DNA of 64,000 bases, taken from NCBI RefSeq assembly GCF_000524195.1, contig NW_020170554.1, positions 1-64,000 of the forward strand. Direction: 5' to 3'. The DNA comes from Echinococcus granulosus. Its lineage: Eukaryota > Platyhelminthes > Cestoda > Cyclophyllidea > Taeniidae. How positions within the stretch are numbered: the first letter of the stretch is position 1; every line of letters starts with the position of its first letter. A program made the position numbers and the translations under genes. The notes under the pieces were generated by a model. That model was not told where the DNA came from. It saw only the letters and a list, made by a program, of their open reading frames with translations, and did not search any database. Below are positions 34,834-44,722 of this stretch, in pieces.

Positions 34834-37800
34834 TTGAATGATTATACATAAAATAACCAAAAATTTTGCAAATCTTTGAGAATAGTCATCATTACAAGTG
34901 AGCAGCAATTCTCATCAGAGAGGATACCAGGCAGCCGAAAATTCACTTTTCCCAAGAACTATTTGCCTTTAGATGCAAAGGCCGTACAGCCTTCAAAGTA
35001 ACAGTTTTATTCTTTTTTCCAAGCAGAGCTGTGGGATCAAAAAATTCAAAATTGAACCTACTTATTAACTACAAAAATCCTTTCATTGCAGCAGAAATTG
35101 TCGAGGTTAACCAACACCTATGCTAAAGCCTTGTAGAACTATAGTTTCCAACTTTGTGTAATGGGGAGGGGACACGCATTGCAGCAATTACTCTTTGGAA
35201 TAGCTATTGCATACAAGTTTATTTATTTTATCATATAAACATACTTTAAGGAAGAAGCTGAAAAATAGAGAAGAATAGGTGTGAAAGAGGTAGCACCCAC
35301 AAGCACATGCGCACACACCTAGGTGAGGAGGCCATTAAGTCAGGTTTAAATTTTCACATTTAAGCATTAACACATTGAAAATAATGTGCCGCGAAAGTGA
35401 TTTATTGCAGCATATCACCTTGATGTTGCTGCTGCTGCCATTTTATGAGTGCGAAACTGCTATCTAATTTGCTGCCTCTTATACATCGTCAAGGCTCCCT
35501 TTGATTGACTGCAGCCCACAAAGTAGGGTTCTCAATCAAGTTTGTACGCTTTGAGAGAACTTACAGAAAGCCAAGCTCCCTTTCTTCCACACAGCAATTA
35601 ACCATATGCGCGACCTGCGTTCATTCTTCGCTGAAGTCGCAATCAGCCGAATCAGCGTGGACGAAGACAACGGAGGCCAGAGAGCAGCATTGACGAGCGG
35701 AGTGAAGAGTCGGAGTAGTTACAAGCACAAATAAACAGTGTTAAATTATCTATAAGGCTTCTTATTTTGAGACTCCGCTCGGCACTCTCCACCTCCCCGC
35801 TGCCTTCCGTTCACTTCTCTGTTTCGGCCATTACATTCAGAGTCAGGAGCGGAAGCCTCTAGTGGTGTTTCTTGCAAATCAGGAGTTTTGCACCCTTTGA
35901 GGAGGAGACCCTTCAACGAGTCCATTCCACACACTAGTCTGTATTTGTAGATCCATTTGCCTAAAAGCGGGATAAACTTTAGTACCTATCCCACTTTGTC
36001 AATTTTTTACTAATTCAGCAGTATCCAGCCGGTCATTTGGGCTTTCTACAATGTACTAGGGACTCTCAATTTACATACCTTCCGCTTTTCCAAGCTCTAC
36101 ATATCCGGTGTCTCATCAGGTTCCAATCGCCTTGCAGAGAACACGGGGTTAAGATGACGGCCAAAATGTGTGATAGGCATAGACAACCACTCACAAGGAA
36201 CGGATGTCATTAAGATGAGAAGATTTTTGATCCCGAGGCCAGTGCTGTTTTTCGAAATTTGGGCAGATCCAGAGACATGACCTCTTCCAACCGTACGGTG
36301 GCGTTTTACTACTTTTGTGCTAAGGCAAAGGGGTTGGTCCACTACAGCGAGCGCGCTTCCCTACGAAAAGGAAAGTTTTAAGGTCCAGGCATCTTAATTA
36401 TGAATGATTCGAAGAGTTCTTTGTCTGTTGAAAGATAAGACAAGAATAGAACTTCTAGATGATGCTTAAAACCTCAGGCGATTATAGACAGCTACTGCGT
36501 TGCTTCCCTCTTCTTTGTCCGGTCTTTTCCCAGGAAAAATATGTGCTTTAGACTAACTCATGAGTCAGAAACAAAAGTCCTGCATCACATCTCCGGAAAG
36601 GACTGGAAGTAGTTGATCCCCACGCTAATGATGCCTCCTGCCTTCCACTTGGGATGAATTGTTACCTTTGCCCTCTCCGTGAACCGTGTAGTGGAAATTC
36701 ACTGCCATAGTGCTGGTCAAGTAAGATACTGTATAGATAGATTCATGATAGGCATTTTCGAAAGCTTCCTTTCCAATCGTGCTCCAGTGGTTAAGGGAAA
36801 CAGAGTGGATCCTGAAATTGGACCTATTCTCAAAGGGGACGCTAATCCAGTTAGTCTCATCTTTATGCATCCAGAGTTGATTATGTCTTCTTTGACGTTT
36901 GGTCTCATTATTCATTCAATAAAATCAGGATTGTTGGTTTTTTGGAAAGCGGTTGCTAAATCCCACATCAATGTAGCCTCTGCATCCTCCCGCCCCCCAT
37001 TCCCAATCAAAAGTTCAAATTTGCCTTTACTGTTGATAAAATATCGGCATAAATGACTGGAACTGAAGGCATGTAAAGCTAAATATCACGTCAAGCTAAA
37101 CAGAAAACCTATATAGACGGCATTCCGTAAAACCATTGAGCCATATCTCGCAAGGAATTTGTGGTATCCACCGCCTAAGAGACAAATGCATGAGGATGAA
37201 CAATGGCCGCGGGGTATGGTAAATAGACCCTCTGGGGAATAAATCAAAACGAGCTAACTGTGCCCTTCATGTCACATCCACTTGACGGTGGAAAACAGCT
37301 GTCCGGCTTATAGAACAAGGGCAAAATTAGACTAATGGAGATGCCGATGAATCGGGATGAATTCAACGGACTGTTATTGACTGACTTGCAGCCGTCCAGT
37401 TAAGTGAAGTGCGTGTGTGTGTGTGTGTCTTTTTCCTTAATCTCGAATCCTTTTTTTAATGTGTGTTTGTGCCAAAAGTAGCTAATGGTCGCGTTTTGTG
37501 CAGACATGCACGAGCGTGCACCTAAGAGAAATAGTGGAGAGCTACAGGTAAAGAAGACGGGCGGGAAAAAAACCTCCTCCTCCCCCTCCATGAATGTGAA
37601 CTGTGCGATGGACTGGACGGAGGAGGAGGATACGAAAAAAAGAGCCACTGCGAAGGAGCCTAGACTTGTGCCTGCGTTATTTTTAAATTGTCCAAAGGCA
37701 TTAGCTGGCGTAGCAGCCGTGTTAGGGCATGGGTTTGGGTCTTCCTAGACCTCGTCAAGCTTTTATTATCTCTCTTTGTAGTTGAGGTATTTGTACTTTT

Positions 37801-39426
37801 AGGCGGGGGTCTTTTAAACCTTAATTAATCAAGAAAACGGGAGGAGACAACAAGCAGACCTTGTAGTCGGATGCTTCAGTTCCAGACAGGACAAGTGTAC
37901 TTGACGAAATCAGACACGGACTATCCATTTGAACATACGGTTAGGAATCAACCCACATGTTCAAGTGCCTGGGGCACAGTGAGCGCTGTCTAAATCCAAA
38001 CTGCCATGGTAAAACGATTTAACAGATGTCAGGTAGTCAAAATGATCAGCTGAACTGACAGAAGTTCTTATCGAAGTGACATAAACTGGTCCTGATTTTA
38101 TCCAGAATCAAAATCACTAACGGTTAGGTCAAGAAGGCGTAATTTTATAATAAACTGGAGTAAAGCTTTTATTTTTCTTTAATGAGCTAATAGGAATTCT
38201 CAAAATAGCAATTAAAAAGTCTACATTTTATTTGAGAGAAGCTGGACTACCAAATAAAATAGCACTTAAGGGTGGAATAAAAGTATTTATTAAGCAGACG
38301 CTAAAGGAGAAGTTGAAGTTCTTTGAATGGAGGCTTTTATATTGCTCGAATTTTCTTTCAAAACTTCAGTAGGAAGATGCTTTTTCCTTAAAGCCCCTTG
38401 AAGCCTCTACACCTAAGTTAAAAGTGCAGCCAGCGACTGCAAGCTTGGAGCCCAATTGGCGAAGCGCCTCAAAGGAAAAACGCATTTTCTGTAAAGTTTC
38501 CAACTTGCACGTTATTGAGTGAGGTAATTGGTGGTACTACACACCAATCAATTGAGGCGATAGGTCAGGTCTTGAAGAAATCGCGGTGCTGAGCTTTGTG
38601 AGCAAAACAGTGAAATGGGGTGTTGTGTAAAAGTTGGAAGGTCGGCATTTAAAAAAGTCCTTTGTGATGGTAAGTACTTTGAATGGGCTAGCACTGTAGC
38701 GCGTGAATTTTTGCTATGCTGAGAAGCAAACTCCTTCACACCGTGAGCGTTTTGTTTTTCTCATTTTAAGAGGTACATCGGCTTATCCACGATCTTTCAA
38801 GGACACGTGAGAGATTCCACTTAGTTTCTAAAACACTTCATTCCTGTCAAGTCCTTGTACTGTCAAAATTAAGCATGGTCATCATCTAACATGTAAAAAG
38901 TGATGCTGTGCGCTCAGGCAAGTAGACTATCTGGCTGGTTGTAACTTTGGCAGCGTGTCGTTTCAAAATTTAGGCATCTTCTTGACCGAGAATATGGACT
39001 AATGAAAAATTCATTAATGATGAGTGGAAGTTGAGTAAACCAGTACCCAATCAGTGTGGAGAAAAATACAAACTACTGTCAGAGCTTGGTAACTTGTCCA
39101 GGAAGTTGCTACTCATAATACGCTATTCGACTCGGAGTTGAAGGCTCAAAAGGTCGTTATACAACTAAGCGAGGTTGACTATTTTCGAGAATAATAAAAT
39201 GTATGCCTCAAGGTAGTAGATTATGGTGGTACAAGTAGGTACCGAATGTTCTCTACCCAGTTCTTAAATTGCCATGCGAATGGTAGTTCGGTGCTAGTGA
39301 GGTGGAGAATATAAAAGTACATCAAATGCATAAAAAAACGCTGGTAGCGCAGGTAAATGGATTTGGAGTTCATTGCCTTGTTTATATGACAATAAGGCGC
39401 CTAAATGCCGCTTTTCTATCTAGCAG
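34834..39426. other. Gene-free spacer
   Basis: No gene supported. A (TG)-rich microsatellite lies at 37411-37428. The longest open frame (about 36679-37056, plus) has no recognisable domain, no conserved splice context and no neighbouring exon, so it is not called. An AP-1-type TGAGTCA occurs at 36561-36567. Confidence 0.5.
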
Positions 39427-39598
39427 TGTGACTGTTTGTTTAGCTCTCGGTTTTATTGTAGGGGCCACACAGGGGCTCCGCTATTGTACCTCTGGGCCGT
39501 GCCAGTGGCACCTAAGTCCTGCTACACATTGACAATACATATTCTCCCCCTGGTGTTGTTTCTTCTTTCGTCTTCAAGTGAAGTCTTGGGGAGTTACA
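39427..39598 (+). mobile_element. Solo LTR of the TRIM-like family with perfect target duplication
   Basis: 172 bp running TGTGACTGTTTG… to …TTGGGGAGTTACA with family motifs CTCTCGG, GGGCCGTGCCAGT and ACAATACATATTC. It is flanked on both sides by AGCAG (39422-39426 and 39599-39603), a perfect 5-bp target duplication. The solo structure implies recombination between the two LTRs of a former full copy. Confidence 0.85.
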
Positions 39599-40852
39599 AG
39601 CAGTTAAATGGGCTCGGTTATAATAAACAGCAAAGTCTTCGGATTATTGTCAGTGTTAATTGCTTGGACAAGAACAACGGGAAGGAAGGAAGATTAATCT
39701 GAAGAATTCAGCAAAACTTTTTAAGAGTTCTATACATCATGGCACAAAACCTTTGAGTAAAGTGTTACTTTGCAAATTAATTATCCCGCCTGCAGACGAC
39801 TAAATAACTTCCACCCTAACTGCTTTGCCCTGACATTTTCCAGCCTTCTAAATTATTTGCGCTTCACATTGCTGCGTTCCTCTCACATTAATTTCGTAAA
39901 TGTCAAATGTTAAGCCAAATGTAGCACTTAATTAAGAGAAAGGCATTTGCAATGGAGGAGGCTTTATCGAAATAACGAGATCTAGCGATCAGCATTACTG
40001 GAAATGGTTGAGGTGACATTTTTATCCAAAAATTCCCAAAGTAAATCATTAAAATTGGGTTTCCACGTACTCACTTTAAATTATCTCCACTGCTCAAAAT
40101 CACCTCACTTTTCAGTAACTTAAGTGAGAAATAATCATTGTTAAATGGTTAGTCAAAAATTCGTTTCAACTCCAAGTATTAATAAATTGGGGTAGTTTTA
40201 TTATGTATGGGTTCCATGGCCCACAATCTATTCGCCACGGGGATAGCATGCCTCTCCTAAAATGTCGCCTACTTGTCAGGTTGTCTGAATCTTTTTTGCA
40301 CTCATAATTAGGCCAGGTCTAGAGAGTTGTGTAATTTGCCACGTCTGCGAAGGCAAAATAGACATCAAAGTGCAACCAAAGTACTACAAAGGTGGATACA
40401 AGTATATTAGTCCCGACAAATAAACAAGGTTTAAACTAGCTGACATCATTAGGAAAATCGAGGAGTAGCAGATTAGGATCATTTTAAAAATTTATAATAA
40501 TTTTGTGGAGAACTTTACCGATTATAATGTTCAAAATGGCCTCATGAAGTTCTATGATTTTGGTAAAGGCTTCCGAGCCATACCGTTAGATTAGGCTCTT
40601 CTACACAAGAGCAAAGTATCTTCCACCAAGCTTCTATAACTCCTCCGACTTGAGGGAAGAATTGGGAGGCTATAAATGATTTACAATAAAATAGTTTGAG
40701 CAATAAACCCCAAAATAAAGGGAAAATGTACTCTGCCAGACCGTTAAATAGTTAAAACACCTATTTGCGGACAAGAGCATTGCAGCCATAAGCGAGATGA
40801 TCAAGTAAAACAGCTCAATAAAAAACCGTTGTTATTTAATGACCACTTGAAG
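39599..40852. other. Gene-free spacer
   Basis: Nothing recognised; moderately A/T-rich, with no open frame worth calling. Confidence 0.5.
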
Positions 40853-41036
40853 TGTAATACGAAGGTGGTTTATCCCTCGGTATTGTTGAGGCGCCACTTT
40901 TGTACTTCGAATTTGCCTTCGTGTACCTCGTTGGCCTTCGGGCCATGCCAGTAGCCCAAACACCTCGGTACTGAATATATATTCTGCCCGAGTATTGTGC
41001 CTTCCTTCGTCTTCGGGGAAGTCTCGAGACGCTACA
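40853..41036 (+). mobile_element. Solo LTR of the TRIM-like family
   Basis: 184 bp from TGTAATACGAAG to TCGAGACGCTACA, close to the family ends. The CTCGG, GGGCCATGCCAGTAGCC and ATATTCTGCCCGAG motifs are all present. No clean target duplication (left GAAG, right TAAG). Confidence 0.8.
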
Positions 41037-41065
41037 TAAGTCTTAATGGTGTTGAGATAGACCAG

Positions 41066-41263
41066 TGCAATACCTCGATTACTTGTTTAGTTCCTCGTTG
41101 TGCTTTAGCGAGCACTCAAAGCCCCTCCTTTGTACTACCTCTGAGCGAAATGGACTTTGGGCCATGCCCGTAGCCTTACTCCGTTCTTCCATTAGCCGAT
41201 AGTGCATGGACTGCCCTAGCATTAGGTCTTCTTACCCCTCCAGAGAAGTCTCGGGGAGCTACA
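41066..41263 (+). mobile_element. Second solo LTR, 29 bp after the previous one
   Basis: 198 bp from TGCAATACCTCGATTAC to TCGGGGAGCTACA. It is bordered by CCAG on both sides (41062-41065 and 41264-41267; ACCAG on both sides if the terminal A is counted in the duplication). It is in the same orientation as the LTR ending at 41036, with only 29 bp between, and has its own duplication, so it is a separate insertion rather than the other end of one element. Confidence 0.8.
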
Positions 41264-41718
41264 CCAGCATCCGATCTAGGTAGAAAATCTCAACCCAAAT
41301 GGGGAAGTAGCCAAAGGGAGCGTGTTGACGAGGGTTAGCTGGATGTAAGATAGATGAGAACTAATTTGACTGTTATTATGCTTAAGGTCGCGGAATAGTA
41401 TACGGCTCAAAATTCTTACTCAAAACCAAATATTTTTGCATTTATTCAAATCCTGCTAATTCGGTGCAGAGTATCTTCACGCCTAAGCTAAAAAGCCAAA
41501 ATTTTGGAAGCAATTGATTTAGATGCGTTTTTAAATATAGTCAAAGAAAAAAATTTCTGTTAAAGTCAATAATTTCTAAGTTTTTTTTTGAATCTGTAAG
41601 GAATGATTTTGAAACAAGGTTTTTGTTTGTATTTGCTTCTAAGTTAGTCATGAGTGCATTTTTGTGCAGAACCACACGCTGTTCGTGCGCCGGTTTACGC
41701 ATTCCCCTTATCTAGGTA
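41264..41718. other. Upstream region of POLR2K
   Basis: A/T-rich to about 41640, then more mixed just before the ATG at 41719. No promoter motif could be asserted. Confidence 0.4.
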
Positions 41719-42507
41719 ATGTCGACCAACTTTGAAACTCCATCTACGAACGACTCTACAACGGCGACGGGAGCATTGACGAAACGCACAGTTACATACA
41801 TATGTGGAGGTGCGCTTGTTCGCCTATAGAATTGATCAAATCCCGATGTATTCATAACTTATGTGAATCGACTGCATAGAGCGTGGGCGTTTTTGTATCC
41901 GTGCCTCTGTAAACGACCACCTATGTTTAGCTTTAATGTCACTATGTATTTAATAGGTGAGGGCTGTTAATGTCAGTGTGAAAAAATGGTGCTCGCTCTG
42001 AGGCGCCGCTGTTACGCAGTTAGGTCACTCCAGCAGTGTGTCTTGCTCCATCTCACCACTTTTGCCGTTCGTTGGAAATACTTGCGTGCATCAAACACAT
42101 GGTACTTAGTGGTAGCTGATCTTGTTAGATTTGTGGAATCATTAACTCTATTTGACTTCATTGAACCTGACCCTAGAATATTGTGCTGCAATGCATTTAT
42201 ACGCCTCCTTTGTTTTAGAATGCCGGGCGGAAAACCAGATCAAACCCCGTGAACTCGTACGATGTCTAGAGTGCGGTCATCGCGTTCTCTACAAAAAGCG
42301 GTCCAAAAGAAGTAGGTTATCCATCCTCACAAAACTCAAATTCTTTTCCTAGGTATTTTTACTCATTTTAATATGTTGACATAATTTGGCCTAGTAATTT
42401 CTAGGTCTCTCTTGTTCGGAAAGTTTATTTGGAGTGCAAAAAGGATGGCATATTTTCCCACCCTGATTGTTACTTTTTTCTTAGTGAGCGTCTTCGAGGC
42501 CCGATGA
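41719..42507 (+). CDS. POLR2K: DNA-directed RNA polymerases I, II and III subunit RPABC4 (Rpb12), three exons
   Basis: Exons 41719-41809, 42219-42311 and 42485-42507 join in phase (donors G/GTGCGC and A/GTAGGT; acceptors TTTTAG and TTCTTAG) to give 68 residues. Family features are all present: a zinc ribbon with YICGEC and [15 protein letters not shown], and the basic [11 protein letters not shown] segment. The tail SVFEAR corresponds to VVFDAR in human. The N-terminal 27 residues are Ser/Thr-rich and variable, as in other species. The protein is a shared small subunit of nuclear RNA polymerases I, II and III. The tiny third exon codes only about seven residues, but supplies the expected conserved ending and stop. 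The gene is convergent with a minus-strand exon 129 bp away. Confidence 0.92.
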
Positions 42508-42636
42508 AAAGTGGCAACTCCTTCCGTGCTGCGTGTACAGATAAATGCATTTGCTTGATCCATTTGTCTATCTCCTCTTTTGCAAACGGTTGGTGGTACA
42601 GAGGCATTCTTGAAAGTACTTTCCGTACCACTTTAA

Positions 42637-42888
42637 TTACTTATACTTTTTGAATCCATTTACAAATCCAGCATAAGCATTTGCAAGTTCACGGTAAAAC
42701 TCTCGGTACACTTCAGCCAGATATCGGGGATCGAATAGACTCCGGTTATAGGCTCCTGGTTGCTCGTCGTGATTGTGCTGCTCGTTTGATTCCTTCACTC
42801 GTGGTTTCGTCGGCTGCTTGGGCTTTTCATCGTAATCTTGCACCGTACTGCTGAATTTCTTGTTGTAAATCAGCTCGCGGGTGCCGCA
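42637..42888 (-). CDS. Unrecognised protein, 3'-terminal exon
   Basis: On the minus strand an 84-codon frame opens right after an acceptor (TTGTTTTAG) and ends in TAA. It begins CGTRELIYNKKFSS, has a charged middle rich in Lys, Glu, His and Asn, and ends with a helical SLFDPRYLAEVYREFYRELANAYAGF and FKKYK. The composition and a clean acceptor favour a real exon, but I do not recognise the family. A possible first exon at 43183-43078 (start MALGRPFPRYHNSSELSYQL, basic and mitochondrial-leader-like) ends in phase 1, which does not fit this exon's phase-0 acceptor, so another exon may lie between or the two may be unrelated. It is convergent with POLR2K, 129 bp between stops. Confidence 0.45.
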   Translation of the reverse strand, partial: CGTRELIYNKKFSSTVQDYDEKPKQPTKPRVKESNEQHNHDEQPGAYNRSLFDPRYLAEVYREFYRELANAYAGFVNGFKKYK

Positions 42889-43077
42889 CTAAAACAAGTC
42901 AGTCAAACAACGCAAACGGTAAGGGCGTGAGTATTGCATAATTTAGATCTGTGTGATCGTCGTTCAAGTTTTACGATAGTGCCAATTGTCATCCACCTCC
43001 AAGGTTACAACGCATCTCAGCGTAAAATGGGAAAGGGTGAAACGGATTTCTTCGACTAGTTGAATAAGGTTTACTAC

Positions 43078-43183
43078 CTTGTGGGCGAATTTTGTGGGCA
43101 TTGTAGGTAAAGCGATGCGTCGTCAGTTGGTAGGAAAGCTCACTTGAATTATGGTAGCGTGGGAATGGGCGTCCTAGCGCCAT
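43078..43183 (-). CDS. Possible first exon of the unrecognised minus-strand gene
   Basis: An ATG opens a 35-codon stretch rich in Arg, His, Tyr and Ser without acidic clusters, ending at a plausible donor CAAG/GTAGTA. If the donor is ignored the frame continues to a stop at 42989. The basic, hydroxyl-rich start resembles a mitochondrial targeting peptide. Linkage to the exon at 42888-42637 is a guess because the splice phases do not match. Confidence 0.3.
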
Positions 43184-44722
43184 GTTTCGGGGCGGTGTGG
43201 CGTTTCAGAGGCACTCCTAGGGACTTGAATATTTAGAGATACGGGCTTCTGAAATCTCTTATCTATTAACTGGCTCGACTGGTTGTTAAGACGCATCGGC
43301 ATGACGGCTGAATTTGGGTAGATGGCGAGTCGTCCCCCTGACTAGGCCCCATCCCCGAAAAAACATTGGCCGGAGTCGCTGCGTAGGGGGATGTCTGCCG
43401 GAAGTGATTACCTCACAAAGTTAGGGGGCTATCCAGGCTTTTCAGTGTCGGTTGTAAAAACTGCATTTCTCCAAAAGTGGTCCCGGTCTCCAGATGGCAC
43501 AATTTTCGCAAATCTCTTTGGCACTGGTGGTGGACGTTCCGCGGAATTATTAAATCCTGCCAGGGACAAAGATCCCATAAACAAGCACACTAGTAAAAGT
43601 GGCACCTATGCACCTCAAGATCCAAAGCGGATAAGCCCCATCGGAACGAGGCACACAAACACCCTCGTGAAAACGGCGCATGTGTAGCAGCCTCCATCGC
43701 TGATATTCAAGGATTGAAAGGTTCTAGAAAACAGCTTACCCTCCAGTGAAAGCGAAACAGTTGCCTTGATCCGAGAAGCCGTCTAAGCATCCACATGACA
43801 TAACTAAAGTACACAAACGATGCACAAGTCAACACCACATCATATCCAGAGGGACAATCTGTTAATAGGGGATAAAAGCAGACTTAAAACAAGAGGAGAA
43901 TCATTAACGGCACACTGTTAAAAACCTAATCACTGAAATACTTGCTCCAGTTGGGATTCTGCATAGCAAAATTAGTCGAGCCGGGACACGACCTTGGAAC
44001 GTGATTGGCTAACGAGAAGGGCTGGACTGGCAAGCAGCCAATCAGAGTCCTTCATAGGGTGATTTTGTCTTGGGTTATCTGCCCCATGCTTACCGGCAAG
44101 TCTTACACTTTATTTACAAGCTCCAAACTGTCAAACTCAGTATTTAAAAAATCTGATCCTCCCAAAGTTAATAAAAAGCCACTTCAGACATCCCTAATGG
44201 CACGGAAAAAAAGACGGAACCGATTCCACCTCTTGCCGGTGGCAATCCAAAAACTCCGAACCACCTATGCCACCGATGCAAAATAACTGTGATTATCTAA
44301 GAGCTTCGATAAAAGCCTAGAATACATCAAAGGAGAACAAGAATAAAGAAGAAAAGTTATTGCAACAATGGCCTGACCCCTGCAAATTCCACTTATATTT
44401 CATCACGAGTGATTTTGGCAGCCGTAACAGCTTTGACAACAACCACTCCCGAAATACAAGCAAACACAGCTACAACAGCCGCCATAAAGCAGAACCACCC
44501 GTTGTAAATATTGCGATATATGCATATAGCATGAGTAGTAGGTAGCAAGAGCGTGGTAGTGTAGGGCAGAGGGACAAAATTGTGGTGGTTTTGTGTGAGC
44601 AGAGAAAATGGGGAGGGGGGGAAGGACAAACAATCAGTAAGGAAACGGCGAATGGTTTGCTAGATGCCGGGAGAGGGGAAGAACAATCCACGCGAGCTAT
44701 AATACAGGAGTTGAGAAAGACT
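43184..44722. other. Spacer and 3' untranslated region of the RANBP9/10-like gene
   Basis: The right part should be the 3' UTR of the minus-strand RANBP9/10-like gene (stop at 44723). The minus strand has AATAAA at 44114-44109, which would give a 3' UTR of about 610 nt. An open frame at 43391-43687 has no recognisable domain. Confidence 0.5.
44109..44114 (-). promoter_or_regulatory. Candidate poly(A) signal of the RANBP9/10-like gene
   Basis: TTTATT on the plus strand, that is AATAAA on the minus strand, about 610 bp after the stop codon at 44723. Nearer matches were not seen. Confidence 0.4.

Noticed and set aside
36679..37056. 125-codon open frame in the gene-free region
   Set aside because: No domain, no splice context, no neighbouring exon; length is within chance for this composition and window size.
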